From the NCBI GenBank assembly GCA_945861715.1, contig CAMAVK010000001.1, forward strand, positions 62,001-126,000: a DNA stretch of 64,000 bases, given 5' to 3'. Source of the stretch: Candidatus Woesearchaeota archaeon. Lineage in GTDB: Archaea; Nanobdellota; Nanobdellia; Woesearchaeales; GW2011-AR9. Within the stretch, counting starts at the first letter, position 1, and each line of letters opens with the position of its first letter. Under the pieces are notes generated by a model. That model was not told the origin of the DNA. It worked only from the letters and a program-made list of their open reading frames with translations, and ran no database searches. Below are positions 8,642 to 16,234 of this stretch, one piece after another. Position numbers and translations under genes: made by a program.

Positions 8642-8786
8642 TTCTTTCTTGAAAAATTTTATCCTACGAGGACTATCAAACAAGACACCGCCTCGAGCCA
8701 AGTCAAGAAAGAAACTGTTATATTCAATTGTGTTTAAGTTCTCTCTTCTTTTAGAAAAAGAAGCAAAAGGGGAGATTTCCACTCCC
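8642..8786. repeat. Inverted-repeat-rich spacer
   Basis: This gene-free stretch holds an 11-bp inverted repeat TTCTTTCTTGA (8642-8652)/TCAAGAAAGAA (8703-8713), with an inner CGAGG/CCTCG pair. It also holds an 8-bp hairpin CTTCTTTT-AGA-AAAAGAAG (8745-8763) and a CCACTCCC word (8779-8786) complementary to the half-site of repair-box copy 1. Possible RNA structure or remnant of a mobile element; no convincing ORF. Confidence 0.5.
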
Positions 8787-8848
8787 TTGGATATGTTGCC
8801 TTTTACTTCGTAATAGATATTTATTATAGATAGGGGTATACTCAAAAA

Positions 8849-9055
8849 CTATCTTAGAAGGAATTGGTCAATCTTCGTTAAATACAATAATCCCCATACA
8901 AGCAATATTCCTGTCGGAATTGCCCAACCACCTATCTCAAGAGATTTCTCAATCCAGTAACTACTCAAGCCAATGACAAAAAGAATAATAGTTAGGATGA
9001 AAGTTTTGGGTCCTCTCTTGTTAAGAAAATCATCTATTTTCTGGTATTTTTTCAT
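8849..9055 (-). CDS. Small two-helix membrane protein
   Basis: 68 residues with two predicted transmembrane helices (about 18-36 and 41-60) after a charged N-terminus. The start at 9055 is supported by a strong Shine-Dalgarno site (AGGAGGAGAT) 5 nt upstream. It is the last gene of a minus-strand run with the CAP-domain protein, the DUF2569-like protein and a small basic protein, spaced so closely that co-transcription is likely. Family not recognised. Confidence 0.65.
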   Translation of the reverse strand: MKKYQKIDDFLNKRGPKTFILTIILFVIGLSSYWIEKSLEIGGWAIPTGILLVWGLLYLTKIDQFLLR

Positions 9056-9077
9056 TGATATCTCCTCCTAAATTTCA

Positions 9078-10139
9078 TTAATCATACATTGAACATGGAG
9101 CAGCACCTAATCCATAAATATCATTATGCACTCCATTAAATGCACAAATTGCTTTATAACAACCAATGGCGCCTTTTGTATGTTTGGAGTAAAATAAATT
9201 AGCATTATGCCCAGGACTATTAATCCAGCTTTCGAGTGGTTCGTATATACTTGTAGAAGCAATAGGCTCATTATTTCCATAATGGGTCATTCCACCTAAA
9301 TTTTCAGCTACTATCTCATTTGATTTGAAACCAAATTCTGATTTTAGAGTGAACATGCATTCTCCTTCAGGAGTTAAATGACTGAAATATCCTCTTTCAT
9401 ACATATCTTTAGATCGACTAACTGCCATTTTGTAGGCTCTATCATCCCACACCATTTTGGATAATCCTTTTTGAGATCTTAAATTATTTAGATAATCAAA
9501 TACTTCTATGCTCTCTGCTTTAGCCTTTTCTTCTTTTTTCTGTATGTTCTTTTCAGAATTAGAATCAAGTTCTTCCGATATTTCATCAACTTTGACCTTA
9601 ATGTTTTCTTTTATTTCTGATATTTTATCATTGTAATTAGTGCTATTAGGTTCCGCGTTTGCAGTATTTTCTATGTCAGGAGCTATAATCTTATTAAAAT
9701 AATTACCAGATTGCTCATTAGTACCAAAAAACAAAATTGCTATCATCACCATAGAGAGAACAATTAACCTGGTATTGGTCAATCTAAATCTCCTTATGAT
9801 GTTAGCAATTAAAACAAGCAAAACTGCGATTATAACTACATTCCAAAACGGATTAGTTAATCCAATTAAGTTTATAGAAAAATATCCAATCCAAATCGTA
9901 AAAGCATTTAGCAGAGACCAAAACAGGAACCATTTATCAACAATAAATCGCTTTTTTGTGGTGAATATCTTAGCTATTCTTGCTAAAATTGTTACTCCAA
10001 AACCAAGAAGAAACAATTGTATCAATTCATTTTGAATATTAATGTAATCACGCAAAAAACCAATTATGAATAATGAAATTGAATGTATCACTACCCATAT
10101 TAAAGACCATTTAATATTTATTGAATTTTTATGGTGCAT
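9078..10139 (-). CDS. Membrane protein with extracellular CAP (SCP/PR1) domain
   Basis: About 353 residues. The N-terminal part has four or five transmembrane helices (about 8-150), followed by a charged, probably coiled linker (about 165-210). The C-terminal CAP domain (about 215-353) shows MVWDDRAYKMAVSRS, the histidine in YFSHLTPEG, the AENLGGMTHYG motif and SPGHNANL. CAP domains are secreted modules of varied function; the usual His and Glu residues are present. The frame opens at a TTG (10145) that overlaps the previous stop, but the ATG at 10139 is the more natural start. The 10142-11335 gene immediately precedes it. Confidence 0.8.
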   Translation of the reverse strand: MHHKNSINIKWSLIWVVIHSISLFIIGFLRDYINIQNELIQLFLLGFGVTILARIAKIFTTKKRFIVDKWFLFWSLLNAFTIWIGYFSINLIGLTNPFWNVVIIAVLLVLIANIIRRFRLTNTRLIVLSMVMIAILFFGTNEQSGNYFNKIIAPDIENTANAEPNSTNYNDKISEIKENIKVKVDEISEELDSNSEKNIQKKEEKAKAESIEVFDYLNNLRSQKGLSKMVWDDRAYKMAVSRSKDMYERGYFSHLTPEGECMFTLKSEFGFKSNEIVAENLGGMTHYGNNEPIASTSIYEPLESWINSPGHNANLFYSKHTKGAIGCYKAICAFNGVHNDIYGLGAAPCSMYD

Positions 10140-10141
10140 TT

Positions 10142-11335
10142 TCAATTAACCTTATCTGATGACCAAACCAGATTCTCAAATTCGTAATAATAGTGATCAA
10201 ATAAATCCTCATTATCACTCAGATAGTTTACTATTAGAAATTCATTATTAGATTTGATTAATGCTTGTGCGTTAAAAGTTTCAATCCCGCTAATATTTGC
10301 GGTCATATTGAATATAGCTATTTCAAATCCATTTTTTTCATTCTCAAAAAATTGAGGTTCAGTAGTTAATGTTTGAGGAGCAGATTGATCTAAACCTTTT
10401 TTAAAATCATAGTAAAAGTCGTTGATTGTTTCTCCATGATTTGAACTTTCGGAATAAATCACCCTTATCATAATCGCATTTCCAAATTCATCATAACTTA
10501 TTAGAAATAGAGGTATGTCATAATACCCTGCTTTTGAGTTTCTAATTGCATAATAATCAGGAGGAACCATAAGGCTGAATTTACCCATAATATTTTCGGT
10601 TTTTTCGGTTGTTAAAATCTTATTCCCAACTGCATGGTTTAATTGTTGATGCATTTTAGCTGCTTCATCATTACACATAGGGATTCCAAAATAAGTATTT
10701 GGAACACAACATTCGTCTCCGATCCTCATATGTGGATATTCACAACTTGCTTGGTTTGTAGAACTTAATAAAGTTTCATGAGTTATACCAACGAAAATCA
10801 ATAAGTATATTGCGAATGGTATCGCTAAAATGGAGAAGAAAAATACTTTATCGATAGCATAAGTCTTTCTTTTCTCTTGAGGATAGGTATTATTAACTCT
10901 CTTTGAATTTGTTAAATATAAAAACCATATCAAACTAAATACTAAACTTCTAAATACCATCGAACTGCTATCTAAAAAAGGATTTTCAGAAGCTAAAGGT
11001 TCTCCAGTAGTGCCTGAAAAGATAACTCCAATTAGATTGGTTAGGAAAATGAGTATTAAATACATCTTTCCAAGTGATACAGCATTGGGTTTTAGTTTAA
11101 CGAGAGAATAAATTAAATAAATAGCAAATCCTATCATTCCACCATAATATAAAATCTCTAAAAAAGTCAGACCATACAAATAAGCTAAAGATAGTACTTT
11201 ATTCTCAAAAATGGCGGGGATATAGCTTATTCCAGCTATTAAAGTAATTACACAAGAAACAATTAATCCAAATATGAAAAAAGAAAGCCAACCGCCAACA
11301 CCCCTTATTTCTTCTTTGTGCTCTTGGGTCGCCAC
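10142..11335 (-). CDS. DUF2569-like multi-pass membrane protein with C-terminal domain
   Basis: 397 residues. The N-terminus GVGGWLSFFIFGLIVS and four helices (about 15-140) resemble DUF2569 membrane proteins. A fifth helix (about 165-185) leads to a region with paired cysteines (SCEYPHM, DECCVP) and a C-terminal globular domain (about 240-397) that I do not recognise, probably exported. It starts with GTG at 11335, with purine-rich GGAGAGGAGAG upstream and the previous gene's stop 2 bp away. The next gene begins at its stop, so the cluster looks translationally coupled. Confidence 0.7.
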   Translation of the reverse strand: MATQEHKEEIRGVGGWLSFFIFGLIVSCVITLIAGISYIPAIFENKVLSLAYLYGLTFLEILYYGGMIGFAIYLIYSLVKLKPNAVSLGKMYLILIFLTNLIGVIFSGTTGEPLASENPFLDSSSMVFRSLVFSLIWFLYLTNSKRVNNTYPQEKRKTYAIDKVFFFSILAIPFAIYLLIFVGITHETLLSSTNQASCEYPHMRIGDECCVPNTYFGIPMCNDEAAKMHQQLNHAVGNKILTTEKTENIMGKFSLMVPPDYYAIRNSKAGYYDIPLFLISYDEFGNAIMIRVIYSESSNHGETINDFYYDFKKGLDQSAPQTLTTEPQFFENEKNGFEIAIFNMTANISGIETFNAQALIKSNNEFLIVNYLSDNEDLFDHYYYEFENLVWSSDKVN

Positions 11336-11336
11336 T

Positions 11337-11507
11337 TTAATCTCTCCTCTCCTTATAGCCTAATTCTTTTATCGCTTCATAAAATATTGCAGTTGGGCTA
11401 TATTCTTTTTCTCTTAACCACTTTTGGATATCTGGAGATACCCTAATAGTTAGATGGGCTGATCTCCTATATTTTTTCGGGGTAGATTTAACTTTTTGAG
11501 GATCCAT
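11337..11507 (-). CDS. Small basic protein, possible ribbon-helix-helix regulator
   Basis: 56 residues from the ATG at 11507 (an in-frame upstream start at 11531 is less likely). After a Lys/Arg-rich N-terminus it reads HLTIRVSPDIQKWLREKEYS and then PTAIFYEAIKELGYK, which fits a short strand plus two helices as in ribbon-helix-helix DNA-binding proteins. It is the first gene of the minus-strand membrane-protein cluster, so it could regulate that cluster. Family assignment is tentative. Confidence 0.55.
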   Translation of the reverse strand: MDPQKVKSTPKKYRRSAHLTIRVSPDIQKWLREKEYSPTAIFYEAIKELGYKERRD

Positions 11508-11688
11508 TTTGAACAATCTCTGTATATACATCCGTACCTACATTTGTATATTTAAAGATTTCTCTTGTGTGTGCCATTTAATGCTTGTTCTCTGTGTCGC
11601 GCTACGCTTTTTTGAAAGAACGGAACTCTCCCCCGTCCCAGGGACATATAGTATGCTACGCAGAATTTATTGGAACTTAAACACAACT

Positions 11689-11727
11689 CTGATTTTTTGC
11701 CTTCGGCATCGTTGTACTAAAAATCAG
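11689..11727. repeat. Hairpin: 9-bp outer stem with inner tetra-pair
   Basis: CTGATTTTT (11689-11697) pairs perfectly with AAAAATCAG (11719-11727) and encloses TGCC-TTC-GGCA (11698-11708). It lies in a 390-bp gene-free spacer between the CAP cluster and the nucleotidyltransferase gene. The rest of that spacer upstream (11532-11688) holds no gene I can support. Confidence 0.6.
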
Positions 11728-11756
11728 GTCTTCCCGTTGATCAGACGAATATAACA

Positions 11757-11843
11757 GCGATTAAGAGATTCCAAAGTCTTGCAGACTTCTCCATCAAAAT
11801 TCGGTTTTGTGGGTTGCCTCAAAACCGAACTTCTCTTAATCGC
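11757..11843. repeat. Three-way-junction-like inverted repeat element
   Basis: A perfect 12-bp outer stem GCGATTAAGAGA (11757-11768)/TCTCTTAATCGC (11832-11843) encloses two hairpins: AAGTCT-TGC-AGACTT (11774-11788) and TTCGGTTTTG/CAAAACCGAA (11800-11809/11820-11829). It could be a structured RNA or a non-autonomous mobile element. The element at 50751-50810 has the same plan with unrelated sequence. Confidence 0.65.
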
Positions 11844-11904
11844 ATACGTTAGTTTCAATTTTTGAATTTCTTCAACAAAACCACAAGAACATTTAAATAC
11901 AGTT

Positions 11905-11944
11905 GATAACAAATAGTATCAAATGATAACTAAAAGTATCAAAT
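11905..11944 (+). promoter_or_regulatory. Tandem 20-bp repeats over the start of the HTH-nucleotidyltransferase gene
   Basis: Two adjacent 20-bp units, GATAAC-N4-AGTATCAAAT, differ at only two positions. They lie directly downstream of a TATA box (TTTAAATAC, about 11892-11900) and cover the predicted leaderless start at 11923. This fits an autoregulatory operator for the HTH domain encoded by the same gene. Confidence 0.6.
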
Positions 11945-12456
11945 CAAGAATTCAAGAATATTTCCTCCTAAATCCAACCACCAGAATTAGAGTACGACAA
12001 CTCGAACGAGAATTAAAAGCACCTCTACCATCCGTTATCCGCTATACCAAGGAGTTAGAAAAAGAAAATATTCTCAAAAGCACAAAAATAGCAAACATCA
12101 CAGTATATGCAGCTGACCGAAACTCAAAAATATATCTTCTCGAAAAGAAACTATTCAACATCAAAACCCTACACCTTTCCGGTCTCTTAGACCATATAAC
12201 AACAGAATATAACAACCCCCCAATAATCCTGTTTGGCTCTTATGCGCGAGGAGAAGACATAGAAACAAGTGACATTGACATCTACATAGAAACACCATCA
12301 AAGAAAGAAACCAACACAAAAAAGTACGAAAAAATTCTCAAAAGAAAAATCCAATTATTCACTTATGAAAACATTCACAAAATAGAAAATAAAGAACTCG
12401 CAAACAATATTCTAAATGGTATCATCATAAACAATTTTATCGAGGTATTCAAATAA
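11923..12456 (+). CDS. HTH-fused minimal nucleotidyltransferase (MNT family)
   Basis: 177 residues. An N-terminal winged-helix-like domain (about 1-65, with RVRQLERELKAPLPSVIRYT) is joined to a pol-beta-type nucleotidyltransferase core: GSYARGED starting at residue 105 and the metal-binding SDIDIYIE (D117, D119). Such enzymes transfer nucleotides, and many act as antitoxins of HEPN-MNT pairs or as regulators. No HEPN partner is adjacent; a RelBE pair follows 44 bp downstream instead. A TATA box about 28 nt upstream indicates leaderless transcription. Confidence 0.8.
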   Translation: MITKSIKSRIQEYFLLNPTTRIRVRQLERELKAPLPSVIRYTKELEKENILKSTKIANITVYAADRNSKIYLLEKKLFNIKTLHLSGLLDHITTEYNNPPIILFGSYARGEDIETSDIDIYIETPSKKETNTKKYEKILKRKIQLFTYENIHKIENKELANNILNGIIINNFIEVFK

Positions 12457-12470
12457 AAGACCAACAAGTT

Positions 12471-12500
12471 TAAATACACCAAAGTATACCTCAGTATACC
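12471..12500 (+). promoter_or_regulatory. relBE promoter with direct-repeat operator
   Basis: TTTAAATAC (about 12471-12479) is followed by AGTATACC at 12483-12490 and again at 12493-12500, directly before the ATG at 12501. A 10-bp spacing puts both on one DNA face, as expected for autoregulation by RelB. Confidence 0.55.
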
Positions 12501-12749
12501 ATGACTATCCTTGAAACAACAACATTAAAAATTCACGAAGACACAAAACTCCAATTAGATTCATTTAGAGAATATAAGAATGAAAGTTATGATGAAGTTA
12601 TTAAAAAAGTCATTTACATAGCAAAAACGTGCAAAAAACAGCCAGAATTAAGTCAGGAAACAGTCATTGCAATCGAAAAAGCAAGAGACCGAATCAAAAA
12701 AGGAAACTTCTTAACGGAAGATGAGGCACGTAAAAGACTGGGGTTATAA
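12501..12749 (+). CDS. relB: RelB-like antitoxin
   Basis: 82 residues. A short N-terminal strand (TTLKIHEDTKLQLDSFR) and helices resemble a DNA-binding dimer, followed by a charged C-terminal helix ending LTEDEARKRLGL, a common antitoxin tail that wraps the toxin. The stop abuts the toxin start at 12750 with no gap, the usual coupling for antitoxin-first pairs. Two AGTATACC repeats precede the start. The symbol is by family resemblance. Confidence 0.8.
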   Translation: MTILETTTLKIHEDTKLQLDSFREYKNESYDEVIKKVIYIAKTCKKQPELSQETVIAIEKARDRIKKGNFLTEDEARKRLGL

Positions 12750-13007
12750 ATGTACCAAATAACCTTTGATGAAGATGCAATTGAGTTCTTAAACAAACTT
12801 CCAAAAGAACTAAAGGAACGAATATTCAATAAAATTATCTCCACGAAGGATAACCCATTTCATTATTTTGAAAGACTAACAACAAGATTGGATTACAAAT
12901 TCAGAGTGGGAGACTATCGAATAATCGCTGACATTGATCAAAGTGAAGAAAAAATTACCATAACCACTATCGGCCACCGAAAAAATATTTATCAAAATCT
13001 AGATTAA
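12750..13007 (+). CDS. relE: RelE/ParE-superfamily toxin
   Basis: 85 residues with the RelE pattern: MYQITFDEDAIEFLNKLPKE, a helical hairpin, then RLDYKFRVGDYRIIADID and a final ITTIGHRKNIYQ. RelE toxins cleave mRNA in the ribosomal A site; the conserved Arg in FRVGDYRI and the terminal His/Arg are present, so it may be active. It is placed immediately after its antitoxin, so this is a complete type II toxin-antitoxin module. Confidence 0.88.
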   Translation: MYQITFDEDAIEFLNKLPKELKERIFNKIISTKDNPFHYFERLTTRLDYKFRVGDYRIIADIDQSEEKITITTIGHRKNIYQNLD

Positions 13008-13026
13008 CAACAACAAAAATTCTAAT

Positions 13027-13518
13027 TTATTTTGGCAACTGTACAAGAGCATCTAATGCACCATGAGCATCTTTTAACATCTCATCATGTATTTCCATAA
13101 CCTTTTTTTGATGTCTACTAAACTCATCAAGCGCATCAAGTAATACCCTTAAATCACGTTGAACAGCAACGACCCCCACATATCGAACTTCTTGTTGATG
13201 TACTTTTGCAACATCAAGATCATACTTCTCCGCAACACGCAAAGCCAAATGATATTCAAGAACTCTTAAGGTATTGAACGCTAACTTGGATGAAACAACA
13301 TCAATGATTAAATTACTAGGATTCGCAAAACCAAGAAGGTCACGCCGTGCAAAATAGCGAGGACAAGCAAGATTCTCCAGTTTAGCATCATATGCTCTAA
13401 GAGCCGTGTCATCTGTATTAAACGACCAAATATGACCTACGGGTTGATCATCAAAAGAACCAACACATCTTTTAACCTGTCTTAAATATTGCTGAATAGT
13501 AAGTGGTTTATTTTCCAT
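13027..13518 (-). CDS. Hypothetical helical protein (163 aa)
   Basis: I do not recognise a family. The sequence is soluble and mostly helical, with a region FNTLRVLEYHLALRVAEKYD and a C-terminal heptad-rich segment (about 110-160). A GTG at 13524 is in frame, but the ATG at 13518 is preferred. It converges with the relBE operon and ends 19 bp from it. Confidence 0.6.
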   Translation of the reverse strand: MENKPLTIQQYLRQVKRCVGSFDDQPVGHIWSFNTDDTALRAYDAKLENLACPRYFARRDLLGFANPSNLIIDVVSSKLAFNTLRVLEYHLALRVAEKYDLDVAKVHQQEVRYVGVVAVQRDLRVLLDALDEFSRHQKKVMEIHDEMLKDAHGALDALVQLPK

Positions 13519-13645
13519 AACCACTATTTTTTAGCTATAATTATAAACATTTTGTTGAATTACTACTACAAAGTAAAATATAACCTACCCAGAACATTAC
13601 TCAAAAAACTCAAAATAAAAAAATAAAAAAAGACTCTAAAAAAAT

Positions 13646-13924
13646 CTAGAATCGTTGAGGCTTATGTTTTGCAAAACAATTTCTGCAGTAAACAGGCTTT
13701 CCTTCAGTTGGCTTAAAAGGTACTTCACATTCAGCCTTACATTCTGAACAAACTGCCTTATGAAACTCTCTAGGACCAGAATTGAAATTTCCGCCGTTTC
13801 CGCCACCAAAGCTGCTATTACCACGGAATCCGCCACCGAAATTACCTGAATCGCCGTCTCGTCGTCCAAAGCTTCTCTCTCCTGAACTTCCGCCTCTCTT
13901 ACTTCCTCTGTCGTCTTGTCTCAT
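13646..13924 (-). CDS. Gly/Arg-rich protein with CxxCxxC...CxxC zinc ribbon
   Basis: 92 residues in two parts. Residues about 1-52 are low-complexity Gly/Ser/Arg/Asn (RGG- and FGGG-like). Residues 53-92 form a zinc ribbon, AVCSECKAECEVPFKPTEG then KPVYCRNCFAKHKP. This ribbon occurs in small proteins of uncultured archaeal and bacterial phyla, and is presumed to bind nucleic acid. A GGTGA site precedes the ATG. The disordered RGG part suggests RNA binding or condensation (inference). Confidence 0.75.
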   Translation of the reverse strand: MRQDDRGSKRGGSSGERSFGRRDGDSGNFGGGFRGNSSFGGGNGGNFNSGPREFHKAVCSECKAECEVPFKPTEGKPVYCRNCFAKHKPQRF

Positions 13925-14169
13925 TTGTCGTATTTCACCAATTATATGTTTTTACCAGCGTGTGCTATATTACGGATTTCTCCATTTCTTCTGTAGCAGG
14001 CGGTATTAATACTCAAAAAGCAATGTCCGTTTTTAAACCCTTCTACAAATTACATCTTAAACAACATACCCAAAACACCCCTCACAACCCTCTGTTCATA
14101 CATATCCTTCCTCTTAAACCTAGAACAAAAGAACGAAATGAATATAAAACACCAAAGCAAAAAAAAATC

Positions 14170-14844
14170 ATGACTAAATCAAAACTGGCAATATTATTAA
14201 TCATTGGATTATTCGTAGCAGCAGCAATTGGACTCCTTCTCTATCTAAACATGAACTCCATGGTAGGTCCTATGTCAACACCATCCAACCAAACCAATAA
14301 CATGCACTCCACGACATCTACCAATTCCGTCGTAGGCAGCACCAAAATTCCTGCTGAAATTGAACGTCTGCGAGCTCTGCCAAATATTAAATACCAATTT
14401 GATAATCTTAAAGTAACCGACTTAGCTACCCTTGATGCGCTAACTCTAGAAGACGAAACGGCTCACGAATTTATTGAAGAAGCAAAATGGCTTATTGCTC
14501 AAAATGAACTCGAGCACGTCACACATTCCTTGTCATACCTAAATGAATACGTAAAAACCGGCGTACATGAAGTATGTATCCCGCATGAATTATCCCATGT
14601 ATATCTTATGCTTGAACATAATGACAAAGAACGTGCAAAGAATGCAATACCTGAAATTCAAGAACACCAAAGTGAATGGCTAACTCAAGCTGAAACAAAA
14701 TTCAAACCATTCCCACCCTATTACAAAATATATCAATCAATCAAAGAAGACATCATACAAGTAATTCCACGCTTAGCAAACAATCAATTTGATGAAGTTA
14801 CCATGCAATTGTTGAAGCACATCTCTGGAAATGTGGTATGTTAG
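14170..14844 (+). CDS. Hypothetical membrane-anchored protein
   Basis: 224 residues from the ATG at 14170; the frame is open further upstream, but a TATA box (AATATAAAAC, about 14142) sits 26 nt before this ATG and the upstream residues look non-coding. An N-terminal transmembrane helix (about 7-28) is followed by a Thr/Ser/Asn linker and a helical exported domain (about 60-224) containing HEFIEEAKWLIAQNELEHV and a Cys near the C-terminus. No family recognised. Confidence 0.7.
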   Translation: MTKSKLAILLIIGLFVAAAIGLLLYLNMNSMVGPMSTPSNQTNNMHSTTSTNSVVGSTKIPAEIERLRALPNIKYQFDNLKVTDLATLDALTLEDETAHEFIEEAKWLIAQNELEHVTHSLSYLNEYVKTGVHEVCIPHELSHVYLMLEHNDKERAKNAIPEIQEHQSEWLTQAETKFKPFPPYYKIYQSIKEDIIQVIPRLANNQFDEVTMQLLKHISGNVVC

Positions 14845-14910
14845 AACAAAGCCAAAAGCAAAAGAAAAAACACTCAATAATCTTATAAAATAGAGCTATT
14901 TTTTTCTTTT

Positions 14911-15252
14911 ATGTCTTATTCCACTCAATTTCTTGAAAAAATAGTCAACGTCAAAATCGACCGACAACTAGGAAGTAAACATCCTAAGCATGGATTCATC
15001 TATTGTCTCAATTACGGATATATTGAAGGAGTAAAAGCACCTGACGGTGAAGATCTCGATGCATATGTGCTCGGCGTATTTGACCCTGTAGAATATTTTG
15101 AAGGAAAATGTATTGCCGTCATCCACAGACTAAACGATGACGATGACAAACTAATTGTTGTCCCAAAAGACATCACCTATACCAATGAGCAAATACAAGC
15201 CTTAACCCAATTTCAAGAGAGATTCTTCAAATCAACCATCCTCAGAAAATAA
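14911..15252 (+). CDS. Inorganic pyrophosphatase-like protein
   Basis: 113 residues with the core of family I pyrophosphatase: VNVKIDRQLGSKHPKHGFIY, LNYGYIEGVKAPDGEDLDAYVLG, and IAVIHRLNDDDDKLIVVPKD. Acidic residues in DGEDLDAY and DDDDK occupy the metal-binding positions. At about 110 residues it is shorter than the classical ~175-residue enzyme and belongs to a compact variant, so activity on pyrophosphate is likely but not certain. A TATA box (CTTATAAAAT) lies 25 nt upstream, indicating a leaderless transcript. Confidence 0.75.
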   Translation: MSYSTQFLEKIVNVKIDRQLGSKHPKHGFIYCLNYGYIEGVKAPDGEDLDAYVLGVFDPVEYFEGKCIAVIHRLNDDDDKLIVVPKDITYTNEQIQALTQFQERFFKSTILRK

Positions 15253-15316
15253 GCACAATGAGAAAACTAAAGGCACACACATAAAAAGAAACCCCTCTCT
15301 ATCCACAATATTGAAT

Positions 15317-16138
15317 ATGACTATGAAATTTCACTTAGCTCCACTTGAAGGCATCTCCGACTGTGCCTTCCGTACATTATGCTTCGAATTAGGCGCAGAC
15401 GTAACCTACACCGAAATGATCCGTGTAGATGGTATATTAAGAAACAACAAATCAACCCTCTCCCTCCTAGACTTCAAAAATGATACCCCAACAGTTCTTC
15501 AACTTCTAATAAGCAAAACCACATCAGCGCAGAAATTTGTTGAAATATTCCCAACCCTCAATATTAAACCAGTTGGAATCAATCTCAACCTTGGTTGCCC
15601 CAGTCCTGACGTTATATGTGAAGGAAGTGGAGCAGCATTAATCAAACGACCAACCAGAGTTAACGATATCGTCACAATTCTAAAAAAACTCAATCTCCCA
15701 ATCACCGTAAAACTAAGATTAGGATTAAATCAAAGCGAAAAAGATAAAAAATTATATCTCAACCTTATAACCCAAGTCGACGCCAACGCATTCATTGTCC
15801 ATGCACGCCACGCAAAACAAAACTCATTTGAGCCAGCAGATTGGAGTGTTCTCCCCGAGCTAGTACGAACCGGCAAAAAAATAATTGCCAATGGCGACAT
15901 CAAAAATATCTATGACCTCAAGAAATTTGAAGACGCAGGTATCCAAGAAGTCATGCTAGCACGAATGGCTATGCGAAATCCAGCTGTATTTCAAATCATG
16001 AAAGGAAAATTCCCAACCCCTATTTCTGATATGACCAAGCGATACGAAGAATTAGCAAAACAATACCGCTCACATCCAAAATACCGAGAAAACTTTCTTA
16101 AATATTTAGGAAGAGACGCCCAAATGAAAAGCGGATAA
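15317..16138 (+). CDS. dus: tRNA-dihydrouridine synthase
   Basis: 273 residues. This FMN-dependent enzyme reduces uridines in tRNA. It has MKFHLAPLEGISDCAFRTL at the N-terminus, TEMIRVDG, NLGCPSPDVICEGSGAAL with the catalytic Cys of the VC/IC motif, VKLRLG, VHARHA and IIANGDI for the TIM-barrel and FMN site. ATG codons at 15317 and 15323 and a TTG at 15311 are all possible starts. The C-terminal helical domain is short. It ends 97 bp before hef. Confidence 0.93.
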   Translation: MTMKFHLAPLEGISDCAFRTLCFELGADVTYTEMIRVDGILRNNKSTLSLLDFKNDTPTVLQLLISKTTSAQKFVEIFPTLNIKPVGINLNLGCPSPDVICEGSGAALIKRPTRVNDIVTILKKLNLPITVKLRLGLNQSEKDKKLYLNLITQVDANAFIVHARHAKQNSFEPADWSVLPELVRTGKKIIANGDIKNIYDLKKFEDAGIQEVMLARMAMRNPAVFQIMKGKFPTPISDMTKRYEELAKQYRSHPKYRENFLKYLGRDAQMKSG

Positions 16139-16163
16139 ATCAAATCCTATTATCATCACTAAC

Positions 16164-16184
16164 CCACTCCCGCACTAGACAACC
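16164..16184 (+). promoter_or_regulatory. Repair-box copy 2 (upstream of hef)
   Basis: CCACTCCCGCACT-AGA-CAACC, 10 bp upstream of a TATA-like TTTTTAAGC (about 16195-16203) that serves hef. It differs from copy 1 at one position and from copy 3 at one. The stretch is clearly more GC-rich than its surroundings. Confidence 0.8.
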
Positions 16185-16234
16185 GCAGCACATCTTTTTA
16201 AGCAAAAACTCCTTTTACCCCAATAAAAGAAAAC

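Noticed and set aside
8591-8845. An 84-residue minus-strand ORF and a 70-residue plus-strand ORF over the uvrA upstream region
   Set aside because: Both run through the repair box, TATA box or palindromes, have no start signal and no recognisable protein character.
11509-11754. 81-residue plus-strand ORF in the hairpin spacer
   Set aside because: It crosses the inverted repeats, with no start signal and no protein-like composition.
13960-14169. 70-residue N-terminal extension of the gene at 14170
   Set aside because: It includes the TATA box and low-quality sequence; the ATG at 14170 begins a clean membrane anchor.
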